Positions 11,250-21,948 of a DNA stretch of 64,000 bases are shown piece by piece. The position numbers were made by a program, and so were the translations under genes. The notes under the pieces are model-generated. The model searched no databases. It saw nothing but the letters and a program-made list of their open reading frames with translations, and had not been told where the DNA came from. The DNA lies in the NCBI RefSeq assembly GCF_028502605.1, contig NC_079233.1:5828001-5892000 (forward strand), in the 5' to 3' direction. Origin of the DNA: Trichoderma breve (taxonomy: Eukaryota; Ascomycota; Sordariomycetes; Hypocreales; Hypocreaceae). Every line of letters begins with the position of its first letter. The stretch's first letter is position 1.

Positions 11250-13587
11250 TCATCGTGATTCAAGTGCCATAGCAGCCCGCTCTAAGAATGAATTGAACTC
11301 CTTGACCTGTTTGAGCATCCCGCCTGTGAAGCTCGACGAGCTGGCTTGCTCTGATACACGAGACACAAGCAACTCGAGATTAGCCAGCTCGGCTTCCCTT
11401 TGTGCGGCTCGCGAAAGCTCGGGCGCCTCCCTGCCCTGTTCTACAGCAAGGTCTACATCGTGCATAAGAGAAGATGCGTCGAGACAATACTGTAACACGT
11501 TCATTAGTACAATACCTCGACAAAGCAAAGTCTCAGTTGACTCTTACCTTCGACTCTCTAGAATCGGCCTCGTGTTTGATCCTAATGGCATCCATTCGAA
11601 GAGCAACCTGCTCTCGCTCGGCTTTGATACGCATAATCTCCTCGCGCAAAGCCATTCTCTCTTTCTGTACGTGTCGAACCCGCTTCCGCAGGGAATGCCA
11701 GTGGTTCAAGTGGATAGCCTAAGAGCACCTCATTAGTATCGCCTCATAAGGTTCAGATTCGCATTTGCTCAGGACATACGTGTTGAAGGAACCGAGATTT
11801 GAGCTCCTCTCGGTAAGCCTCAATGGCTCGCGTTTTGATGCGATACTCCTTCTTTTTGGCCGGATCCTCTGCGTTACCGGCCACCTCCTGGAGCTGCTCC
11901 AATGTTGAAGAAATCACCTCGTCGCAGACCTGAGCAAAAACATCAATTACGCTTTCTCCTCCGTGGTTGACGAATGCCATCTCATTCTGTAGAGGATCTA
12001 TATCGTCATCTTCATGGCCACGTTTCTTGTGGTTGACAAATCGCTGGACAGTGATTTCAATCGTCCCGCCGTCGCCCTCGCTCTGGTCGCTATGTCGCTT
12101 CTTCGCTTTAGCCTTCTTAGGTTGCGGTTCTTCGTGTTCTTCGCTGGCATCCCGTGGCTGTGCTTCAACACGTTTCCTCGGTTTGACGGGTTTAGCGGGT
12201 TGTGACTTGGCAGCAGGTTGTCTTTGAGCAGCCGGGCTTTTGCTGGGCCGTCCGCGTTTCCTCTTAGGGGGTGTTGGCAGGACTGTCACCTCCTCTTCCT
12301 CTTCTTCGACTTCAGTTGCTTCCTCCACATCTGGCTCGGGTGCCTCCTCTGGCTCGGGTTCGGGCTCTGATTCTTGCTCCGATTCGGGCTCAGGCTCAGG
12401 CTCTAATTCCTCCTCTTCTATTTCTCCTGCATCTTCCAGTTCCTGGGATCCCAGCTCTGGAGATGGTTCCCGTCGTACTCTTGCGCTTCCCCTCTTTAAA
12501 AGTCTTGCCACTTCTTCCACATCAATGCCATCAGAGTTCTCTTGGTCTTCCTCTTGCTCCTCTTGTTCGTCCTCATCTTGTGCCAAAGTGCTCTCTTCAA
12601 TAACCAAGTCGGTAGCAGCCTCAGCCTCTATTTCCACGAATTCCTCTTCCTCCTCTATTCCTGCTAATTGAGGCAAGTTATCCGACGACAGTTCATCCGC
12701 CAAGTGCCTCGTATCGTGACCACCATATACCCTTCCAGCTGATCTCTGCGATGATCGAGCTGTAGCTGCACCACTGCGACGTCGCGCCTTATTCTTAAGG
12801 GGGGACGAGGGCATAGGAATCCCGTCATCTGATGATAGCACACCCATTAACTTCACGGTTGAGCTGAGCGTCTCGCTCATAGGTACCCGACGTCGCTTTC
12901 CACTTCCAGGCGCATCCGCAGGAGACTCTGAAACCTCTTCCATGATTACATCGGATTTGTGCGCCGAGGTAGGTGATCGCATGCGTACAGGTGATATTGC
13001 ACCGGGGTGTGGAGGCAAGGTCTCAAGCTCGTCTTGAGCTTCTTCAACCGACTGTCCGGCTGTCCGCACCGAACTTATAGACATTGGCACTCGATAGGTC
13101 CTGCTAGCCTTAGGTGTAGGGCCGTCATCTTCGCCATCCTCTTCCATCGGCTCGCTCGGTAGGGTAGGCGGTTCGACCGGTGGCTCTATGGGCCGAGATC
13201 TGACCCGTCGTCGTCGAGGAGTGGAGCTCGATTTAGGCTCTGGAGGAGCTGTCGCATCTTTCTCCAGTCTCCTTCTCTTTGCTGAGGTAGTGGGAGAGTA
13301 CTTGTTCCGAGTCGCTGGGCTTGAGGTTGATGCGATGGATGAGGCAATGGCAAGACCTCCGATGTCGAGGCTGTTGATGTCGAGGTTGAAGGATTCGTCG
13401 TCCACATTGGCGCGCCTGCAGAGCAATAAGCGAGCTGGTCATTAGCAGCTGTCAAACGTCAACTTACTGCGCGCCCCGAAGACGCTCATTCAGGCGGTCC
13501 GCGCGGGTTTGTCGTCCTATGTGCGTGTTAGAATGAAATTCGAGATAGCGCAATGAAGCAGTTCCGGTGAGACACGCCTGTGGCCAT
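11250..13587 (-). CDS. Ame1/CENP-U-like inner kinetochore protein
   Basis: Likely homologue of yeast Ame1 (CENP-U, S. pombe Mis17), a COMA-complex subunit linking centromeric chromatin to the Mis12/Mtw1 complex. Five exons are inferred: 13578-13587, 13468-13516, 11780-13415, 11548-11718 and 11250-11489, giving 701 residues. The N-terminus contains NERLRGAQR, resembling the RLRG motif at the Ame1 N-terminus that binds Mtw1. A long disordered, Ser/Pro- and Glu-rich middle includes an AT-hook-like KRKRGRPSK. The C-terminal third (from about residue 530) is a predicted coiled coil continuing across two introns (RKRVRHVQKERMALREEIM). Exon 1 is only 10 nt and its intron would be GC-AG, so the extreme N-terminus is tentative. 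Family assignment is from motif memory, not a search. Confidence 0.65.
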
Positions 13588-14216
13588 CTTAAAGGCAGGG
13601 AGGGAATTGCGCTATTCAGCCTCTACATGTGGGATCTGACATCCATCTATCGGTCGATCGGTGGTTTTCTTCTTGTGTGAGTGTGAAGAGCGCTGATTGT
13701 CGTATATGGAGAGAAGATTTGGAGGTTGCGATACTGGCAGATGCAAATCTGAGAGCTCCAAGTTGGAGGCGTTAAAAGTGGATTCCAACGGCAGCTAGGA
13801 CGCGACTGTTTCGAGACACGCGTTGATTAATGCTGTGGGGTTTTCGACATGGTAGGGCTGGGAATTTTGAGGTACTGGTACATAGTGAGACGCTTGATTG
13901 GTGTATGCTATAAAGTATAGATACTCGAAAAGGAAACGCATAAAAGATTGAAGATATCTCGGTCATAGCACTCATCCGCGATGATAATCCCATTTTGTGT
14001 AATCGGTAACAAACATAAATACATATCCCAAGCACCTTTGATGATTTGACTTTGAAACCTCATAGTGGTATTCTGTCAATATGCCCATCCATGTACCGGG
14101 CCCGCCGGTTATTCTGCCATCATTTAATACCCCAACCGTCGTCAAATGCCAACACTGTCTCATGAATACCGAGAGTACCAACGCCTACATATGCTGATGC
14201 GATCCATATGGCCAAA
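13588..14216. other. Intergenic: kinetochore-gene promoter, LicD-gene 3' flank
   Basis: Both neighbours are on the minus strand, so this stretch should contain the promoter of the Ame1-like gene on its left side and the 3' UTR of the LicD-type gene on its right. No gene seen. Confidence 0.5.
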
Positions 14217-15333
14217 CTATAATTCTTCTTCCGTTTCTTCAAGGGGAATCCACGACCTTGTCTCGTTATCGAATCTGTGGCTAAATTGAATGTCAGCTGA
14301 GCTGCCAAAGTAAAGATAAAAGCCCTTTTGACATACCCGTGATACTCTGTATTAGTTAAAGACCTCTTTCCGTATTCTGCTTGCAGCATCTCTTCGTATC
14401 GATAGGGAATCTTGCACGGCACTCCCTCAAAGGTTGTGTCTCGCAGCGGGAAGACATATGTATCCTATTGAGCACATCAGTACCTTATGAATGGCGAGTT
14501 ACCCAGAACCAAAACTTGTCCTTACGCGATATTCATGGCCATATTTGTCATACAAAACACCTTCGCCCTCCTCATGATTAAGAGCATATCTTGCCGCAGT
14601 AATATCGATGTATAGTCCGTTCTGCATATCGATCCACCGGGCATCGATGACATTGGACCTATCATCTTGATCTCGGTGAACGAAATATGGGTTGATCTCG
14701 AGCTGGAAGTAGCGACCTTTTTCCATCGTGCCGTACTTGTAGTAGTATATGGTCATGTTGTGATAGGCGGCTAGAAGATACATGTCTGCCTCTGTGACTT
14801 GGACGTCCGCATCATAGTCCCACGGCATGACCTTGAGATTGCAGGTTAGAGCGAGAAAGGGCTATAATGAGTGTGAAGGATTCAAGGTAGAAATACCTTC
14901 TTACCCCACCACCATCCGAGAAGAGTCCCATGCATCAGCCATGTTTGAATGCCCAAGTCTCGGAATGTTGCCAGATACGTCTGGACTAAGACTTTGATGG
15001 CCTCTCTCTGCTCAGGGTCCTCGAGAAGTATGAGAGAGTAGCGATCATCATAGTGAACATCATAGCTATTGATTCTGTGTTAGATATGAGAGCAGCCAAG
15101 ACTAGTAACAGTAACAGTTACATAGCCGTAGCTAAGATACTCACGGGTTCTCATCTACAGGCGGTTCTTGTCAGTATATGGCAACTGGTGAGTAGCCGCG
15201 TCATCACTCTCAATATCCACTCACGGAAATATTTTGGCTCAGGAGCCTTGGGTTTTGCCGACGGAGCAGCACTAATACTCCAAGCCAGCGCTGTCCACGC
15301 GGCTGCGGTGATGATGCTCTTGCAGGACTTCAT
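14217..15333 (-). CDS. LicD/MNN4-family protein, putative glycan phosphotransfer
   Basis: LicD-domain proteins include bacterial phosphorylcholine transferases, fukutin-type enzymes and yeast Mnn4, which is needed for mannosylphosphate addition. Six exons are inferred: 15225-15333, a 10-nt microexon 15145-15154, 14897-15065, 14526-14831, 14337-14464 and 14217-14280, giving 261 residues with frame kept throughout. The N-terminus looks like a secretory signal (SIITAAAWTALAWSISAAPS). The LicD core reads MHGTLLGWWWGKK then VMPWDYDADVQV across an intron, with the acidic D-x-D cluster expected for metal and nucleotide binding. A second block is ARWIDMQNGLYIDIT. Substrate is unknown; a role in Golgi glycan modification is inference. 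It is shorter than Mnn4 and lacks its Lys/Glu repeats. Confidence 0.85.
15145..15154 (-). other. 10-nt coding microexon of the LicD-type gene
   Basis: The sequence ATGAGAACCC on the minus strand is flanked by a TGTAG acceptor and a GTGAGT donor, and both neighbouring introns have good consensus ends (GTGAGT donor upstream, CAATAG acceptor downstream). Including it joins phase 1 to phase 0-compatible ends and encodes HENP, giving KYF-HENP-YDVHYDDRYS. Without it the flanking exons do not share frame. Confidence 0.75.
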
Positions 15334-16681
15334 TTGGGGCTGGTTTGATACTCGTCGGTAGAGGCGCAGCCTCTCTTCTTGTCTCCTCAGAAAACCCCCT
15401 TTTGAACAAATCTCAGGAATTCAACAGAGGAATATAAATTAATAACTTCAATCCAGGGTGGAACTGGTGACGCTTTGGCGTCGGCAATACGATGCCGTGA
15501 AGGGGGACTAGAAGGCGACCACTCAGCAGCGACTGTTTCGGCAGCGGTGGGAGCAGTCCTCGTACATGGGGGTTGACGCGCGTATCGATCCTATTTGGGA
15601 TGCTAAATAGATTGAAGATGCACCTCGAGATTGTCGATGCGGCGCGCTGTTTGGGAGGTAGAAGAAGTCATGTTTTTTGTTTGTTGATTTTGATTCTGAT
15701 AATTCCACCCTTTGTTGAAAAAACCCCCTGGAACTAATTGACAAATTCCGGCTCCAGCGGTACCTAACAGAACACCGCTGTGGTGACATCACGCGACACT
15801 GATTTTGGGCTCCCAAAGATGTACCTCTGAAAATGGGGCTCTACAGGTACAGTACAGGCTTTTCACTAGCAAACCTTCTACCTCCACGCCCTGTAAAATC
15901 AGGCTGAGCCATTGCACAGACACAATCTAATGAGAATTGTATGTGAAGGGAGAGGGTTGTGAAACACCCCTCCTAATACGAGCTAAAGAAATATCAAGGT
16001 GTATTATGTCGTAAACGTCTCCCCTGTACCTACCATACGGGGAATTTCACGGGGAAATTGGCTACCTAGTAGTACTACTAGTTGCAGTACTCCGTACAGC
16101 CATCCAACACTTCACTTTTCTAGATTGTAAAATAAACACCTACGTGCAGCAAATGGCAAAGTATGGCGTTTCCAAACTGTCACACTTTGAGAGGCAGATG
16201 CTGACATTACGGTGTAAGTTTGGCACTCTCATAGTTTTGTACCACTGCCTACCCAAGGTACCTATGATTCATCATGAAGCTTTAACATGGCCATGGCTGA
16301 AAACGTTCAACCTGCTGAAGGTACTTTGCATCAAAGCAATCGACGCTAGCAATCTCAGGTACACGTTGCCCATAATATGCAGCTACCAAGGCTTCGTCAC
16401 AAAAGTGGGGCTGTGTCGTGCCTCCTGCGACTCGGGATCTGACGCAAGCTCAGCTTCAGCTCCATGCTTTTGCCTTTGCTTTTCGGCTTCTCTCCTTGAA
16501 CCTTGAGCATCTCCTATTCAACGGTCCTTGCGATCGACCGGATAGATTCGATGATTTTCACCCTATAAAAGTTCTTGACTTTGTCTCTTTTGCAGTCTTC
16601 TCTCTGCCCCTTTCTTACTGCCTTGGCTTCTTCCTATTTCGATCCTGAAGCAGCGGCGAGGCTGTGCCGCGAACCTCCATC
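15334..16681. other. Divergent intergenic region LicD gene / ERD2
   Basis: About 1.35 kb between head-to-head starts. It contains repeated GTAC-type short motifs (one exact TACTCCGTA at 16088-16096) and, near the right side, a candidate TATA box for ERD2. Open frames here are not supported by any recognisable protein. Confidence 0.5.
16564..16571 (+). promoter_or_regulatory. Candidate TATA box of ERD2
   Basis: The octamer TATAAAAG lies about 118 bases upstream of the ERD2 ATG, followed by a pyrimidine-rich stretch as commonly found near fungal transcription starts. Position and sequence are suggestive only. Confidence 0.35.
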
Positions 16682-17833
16682 ATGGGAGCTTGGAATGTAC
16701 GATTGATCCCCAATCCTCCTCTCGCGATGCAATAGAGAATGATGCAGGCTAACTTGTGCGGCTCAGATCTTTCGCCTCTTGGGCGACATCGTCCACATGC
16801 TCTCCAAGGGCATTCTAATCTTCTCCATCCACAGAAACCGCAGCGCAGAGGGAGTGTCCCTCATCACACAAGGCCTCTACGCCGTCGTCTTCTGTACGCG
16901 ATACCTCGATCTATTCAGAGAACAGTCGGCATGGAACGCGATATTCAAAGTAACATACATTGTCACATCTTTCTACATCCTCGGCGTTATGCAGTGGGTA
17001 TTCCCCCGCTCTCGAGAGCGTGAGATCTCCTGGAAGCTTGGCGCCATTATCCTCTTTGGCTCTCTTGCTCTGTCTCCCTTTGCAATGTTGATTTTCGAAA
17101 AGAAATTCCGTTGGGGATTCCTGACTGTATGTCCTGGCCCGCTGTCAAAGTCGAAGCGTCTATTTACTGACTGTCGTGATAGTGGATGTGGTCCTTCTCA
17201 GAAATCCTAGAATCCGTGGCCGTTCTTCCGCAGCTATTGCTGTTGAGACAGACCACTGTTCCGACTGTAATCGACTCGTTCTACCTTTTGGCATTGGGAT
17301 CTTACCGGGCCTTTTACTGCATAAACTGGTTCATTCGGGAACTCGATGTCAATGACAGGGCGCCTGATGCCATTGCCGTTATTTTTGGCATTATCCAGAC
17401 TGCCTTCTATATAGACTTCGCTTGGGTCTACTACACACGACAGCGAGTTAAGCTTCGCGGCGGCGGCGTGGTTGATGCTGACGATTTGAGCCGGGGATGG
17501 TTCTTACACCGTATCTTCGGCAAGAACACTCATGCTACCGACGACGAAGAGAGCAATGTGGCAGGCAACGGTGGCGGTCGCGCGAGGTGGGGATCTCGCG
17601 GCATCTCTGTCAGTGCCGACGAAGGTGTTTTGGACACTGGTCGACATGATGACGACGACGACGAAATTCACGGAGTGGTGGACCCCGATGCCAAGATGCG
17701 CGACCCCGATGACCTGGCCAAGGCCATGGACGACGACGACGATGAGGAGGATACACCACTGCGTGGCGGGAGCTCCTCTCGCTCGAACAACACGCCGCCA
17801 GGTATCCGGAGTGGAGACGAATGGGACGATTGA
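16682..17833 (+). CDS. ERD2: ER lumen protein-retaining (KDEL/HDEL) receptor
   Basis: Seven-helix Golgi receptor that binds escaped ER proteins by their C-terminal HDEL/KDEL tail and returns them by COPI vesicles. Three exons are inferred: a 15-nt first exon 16682-16696 (MGAWN), 16767-17126 and 17183-17833, giving 341 residues. The core, residues 1 to about 215, carries family blocks IFRLLGDIVHMLSKGILI, GVSLITQGLYAVVFCTRYLDL and SYRAFYCINWFIRE. The last core helix ends AFYIDFAWVYYTRQRVKL. Beyond it is an unusual tail of about 126 residues, Gly-rich then strongly acidic (DDDDE and DDDDDEEDT runs), absent from the roughly 215-residue yeast and animal receptors; the same frame and codon style continue to the stop, so it appears genuine. 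Confidence 0.95.
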
Positions 17834-18742
17834 AGGAGCTGTGGCTGCCTCGATATCACATCTCTCAGCGAGATGTACAAGTTCGTGGTCATAGCTTCGA
17901 CTTCCTGAGGATAGGTAGTGGCGGCTATTCAGCCGTTCACCGTTGATTTACACTGGGGCATTGTTTGGGATATTTTCCATTTGGTTTGTGGTTTTGTATC
18001 TACGGGATTCACGGAGCTGTGGTGGGGAGTTGGATGACGAGAGGTTGGTTTAGTACTTGATTTCAATAGCTGGGCCATGTACGGCTAGTGGCATGAATGT
18101 TCGGAGTATTGCAATGGAATTTGTTCTCCTGCTCGTGTTTCCGGGACTGTTTGAGCCGCGGGCCGTTGATTTGTTGTTGTAGCCGAGAAAACAGCCCGAG
18201 AAGGTAAGGAGCACAAGTCAAGGGCCCTCGGCCTGGTAGTGGAGTCTCGGTACCTGTCCCGGGGTGCGGAGAAAGACGCAAGCATCCATCCAGGTTCAGT
18301 CCCGTTCTAGCTCGCCCAAGTCGCACGACAGGCATGTGAACGTCAGGTCATTTTCATATACAAAACAGTAGCAGGGTGCGCGGTATTAAAACTCCGATGA
18401 AAATTCAACGCCGGGGACTTTTCGTCACCCCATATGTACACTATTCGCACACTACGCAGAAAAAATAACCAAGGTAGGCGCCGGAAGAAGACTCTCGGCA
18501 ATTGCTCCGTCATGGGGTCCTCCTCTCCCTTTCTTCCGTGACATGAACACAATAACCCAAAAATGTTGAAGCCAAAGGGCGTTTTCCCAACCGCACGTGT
18601 AAACTCCTGTTAATAGCCAAAACTGTAAAACGTAAAAAAAGTCGCCGAATCGAGCAAAAAGCCAACCGAGTAATAATATCAAAAAGGCTGTTGAAACAAT
18701 AATAAAACGTAGGTATGACGTGTTTTAAACAAGACAGGACAT
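17834..18742. other. Convergent intergenic region
   Basis: Between the stops of ERD2 (+) and the adenylate kinase gene (-). Expected to hold two 3' UTRs; several short open frames exist on the minus strand but none resembles a protein. Confidence 0.5.
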
Positions 18743-19602
18743 TCACCGAGCAAAACGCTGCTCAAAGGCTTCGTACAGCTTGGGGCTGATTTCATCGCTG
18801 CTCATGCCTTCGACTTCGAGTAAGACGCCCTTCTTAGCGTAGTGGTTGAGGATGGGCTCGCTGTTCTCCTGGAACTTCTGGAAGCGCGCACGATATGTCG
18901 CCTCGTTGTCATCAGGGCGCTGGACGAGGGGCTCGCCGGTGACGTCGTCGCGGCCGGGAACACGGGGCCGGTTGAAGCTTGTGTTGTACACCCGACCAGA
19001 GGGCTCGTGCACCCATCTGCCAGCAATCCGCTCGAGAATGACGGAGAAGGGAGTCTGGATGGAGACGACTAGGTTCATGGGCACAATCTTGTCGAGCGTG
19101 ATAGCCTGGGCTACAGTCCGGGGGTAGCCGTCCAGCATGAAAGAAGCGTTGGGGTCCTCTGAAGCCTGGGGAATGGTGTGCTCGTCCATTTGGAAAGGCA
19201 GCGAGTTGAAAGCATCCATGGAGGCGCTGGAATGAAATGAGCCCTCGGTTGAGGTTGCTTCAGCTGAGAGCGTCATGATGGGAGGTCGCAGCCAGCCTCG
19301 GGATCGAAGCTCTCCTGAGATGAGACGAAGCATCAAATCGTCAGCCACTAGGCCTCCTGCCTTGATGGTATTTTCAGCCATGATGCCTGATTGGATGGTT
19401 AGTTACAGTAACGACGATAACATCAAAGGCTTCTATCTTGCTCACCGAGTGGTGTCCTGTTCTTGACATTGTGACGGAGGAGGTCGCCGGTGCTAATGGC
19501 CTTGAGCTGGGGGAAGCGCTTCAGCAGCCTGTCGCTCTGGGTTCCCTTGCCCACGCCCGGCGCACCAACTAGAATTACCCGCGCTGCTCTCTTGAGTTGC
19601 AT
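18743..19602 (-). CDS. ADK2: Mitochondrial GTP:AMP phosphotransferase (adenylate kinase 3 type)
   Basis: Transfers phosphate between GTP (or ATP) and AMP in the mitochondrial matrix. Two exons are inferred: 19446-19602 and 18743-19386, giving 266 residues. The P-loop GAPGVGKGT is at about residues 13-21. The NMP-binding part follows ([21 protein letters not shown]), then FMLDGYPRT. The LID is of the long, zinc-free type ([13 protein letters not shown], followed by [16 protein letters not shown]). Between RGWLRPP and FMLDGYP there is an insertion of about 40 Ser/Thr-rich residues that the short yeast enzyme lacks. It stays in frame and shows no splice consensus, so I keep it as coding. Yeast symbol used by analogy. 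Confidence 0.92.
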
Positions 19603-21948
19603 TGTCTATGTGAAGCCGAGATTGAAATAGAGACGGTAGAAAAAAGTCCTTTTGGAAAGTCCTGGAGCTTCGGATGGCAAGGTATTTGAATGCAGACAGT
19701 TGCTGCGTAAGCAATGCCCGAAGACGGACAACGCGGAGTCCTTGGGGAAACCCGGCCGACAAGGGAAGAAAGAAAGAAAAAATTCTTTACGTAGAACAGC
19801 GGAAATCAACCAGACGTGGCCTTGGGGAGACAAAAAAAGGATGTATACGAGCTTTCTACAAGGACGAGAAAGGAAAGGATTATTATATAAATGTAACAGA
19901 AAGCTGAAAAGGACGGGAGAAGGAGGACCAGAGCGAGCGCGTGGGACGAAAAGGTGTTAATAATGTTGAGTGTTGATAATGGCCCGGTCTTGCCAATGGC
20001 GGGACGGGCGGGGGGCCAGCTCAGAACCGTTGAATGTGCGAGCCGAAGAAGCGCCGCACGGCGTGTACAAGCATTTCATGGGTGCAATTGCACAGTTCAT
20101 GGCCGGACGTGGCACTTTGTGGGCGCAAAAAAAAGATGGTGGGATGGGATGGGATTAATCGAGGTTTGATGGACATGCGATGGGACGTTTTAGCTCCAAA
20201 CTCCGGTTCGAGGTCGAGGACACACGAGCTTGTGCTTGGGGCGACCCCGCCGCTCCGCCCTGTAAATGCGCCGAAAAAAACCTACTTCAGCGGTTGCGAC
20301 GCGGCCTTGGTGTGCTGGAAGAGCGCTGGAAACGGCCGGCACGTGCGCTAAATCCGGGGACAAGGGGTGCCTTGCTGCAGTGGAACAGTGGAAAGGGTGG
20401 GCGCTAAGCAGCGACTTAGCCGGCGTCTGCCTGATTTCGTTGCGCTGCTGCTTGGGCGAGCATTCGGCTCAAACAGCATTCTGGCCTGGATGGCAAGTGT
20501 CGTCTTGCCGTTTGAGGTTGAAAGCAGTAATTATCAGAGAGAATGGGCTCTGCTGGCAGTGCGGACAAGTCGGTCCGCGGCGGTCCGGCCCCGAAAGAGC
20601 TGATCAATGTCCAAGTTGAGGATATATGCAGTCTTACAGGTACTATCAGGTACGATTACAACTTGAAGTAATCAAGTCGTCGATGTATTACTCTTACTTC
20701 ATGTATATATAGCAAAGGCGGTGCCCCAATGATTTTCTGTTTACACCTACGGGCTCAGCTGAGTGGATTAGATCTAGCTGCGTTGTTCAACGGCAGTGAA
20801 CGAGAGGATGGCCGGGCTATTGCTGCTCTTGCTTTGCTCTTGTTGTTGATGCCAACAGAATTGAGGTCTTTGCTAGATGCTTATTGGCTGTTGGCACAAG
20901 CAAAGCAGTACATGGAGGCACTGAGACAGTCGTGCTTCACTTCAAGGTCCGATGGGGACCAGTTCCCGAGCAATCTCCAGCAAAGAGCGAACGACGCCCG
21001 ATGTGATCCACGATGGGCCAGCCATATAGGCCTACGCTGTCGAGGGCTGGGCACAGCTCTTGCGAGTACGAGTATTAATCCATGCGCAATCCCCGTCTCG
21101 GATTTGGATTTGGAGCCTCTTGAAACCCGATTCGATCCATTGGCATCTTGTTTGTTGCCAGAGTCTGATGAGTGCACGTACCCTTTCATTACCAGGGACT
21201 GTATCTTGACGCTTCGCAATCAATGCCAAACCATGGCTGTCGTCCGAGGCATCGCATGTTCACGCACTTCATCGAGGAGCAGGTAGGGCATCGACCATGT
21301 GAAGCCCAACGATGATGATTGTCGTGCATGTCCCTCCACGGTTGACAGCGTCTGCCAGCGTTTGCGATCCGTACATGCACCCGTAGGCCTCTCACAACAA
21401 ATCATGGCACCCATCCCCACGATTGACCGTACATACAAACCAGCATATGCTGCCAGCAAAGCATACATGTACAGTGCATCTTGCATGCGTCCCCCCCAAA
21501 GTCCGACGTGTCCGAGGCCCAGAACGCCCAGTTCAAAATCAGCATCAAATCAGCGATCGCCATTCAGGGCAGATTATGTAATGCTGGCCTCTTTGACTTT
21601 GGCGCCAGGAGAGATTATGTCACGTGATTCTACATGCCGGATGGCTTCAGCCCAACCGCCCCATGTAAACTCTGATCAGGCCAATGGAATGCCAGTATCC
21701 GCCTCTGACATGTGGCGCACCAAAAGCCAACAACCGGTACGTACCTCTTGATCGACCCTTGTTCAAGGTCTGTTCCATGCCGGCTTGGCCTAGACCCATC
21801 GATATTCTTTCCTTCATCATCCCTCCATCCACCGGCTTCGACATCAATTCTGTCTCTTTCATCTCTGTTCTGCTCTCGTTGTGTCTTTGCTGTGTGTCGC
21901 CATCAACTTGTTGTCCGTTTCGTTCTGTAATTCACAAATTTGCTCGCA
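19603..21948. other. Divergent intergenic region ADK2 / LETM1
   Basis: About 2.3 kb between head-to-head genes. It includes a G/C-rich segment at 19980-20600 and a more AT-rich segment nearer LETM1. Several open frames of up to 185 codons (for instance 20729-21286) overlap one another on both strands with no recognisable domain, so none is called. One exact GTACGAGTA motif lies at 21066-21074. Confidence 0.45.

Noticed and set aside
12240..12671. Serine-rich plus-strand open frame
   Set aside because: Antisense shadow of the Glu-rich, low-complexity middle of the kinetochore gene.
20729..21286. 185-codon open frame in the ADK2/LETM1 gap
   Set aside because: Overlapping frames on both strands, no recognisable motif, no good leader context.
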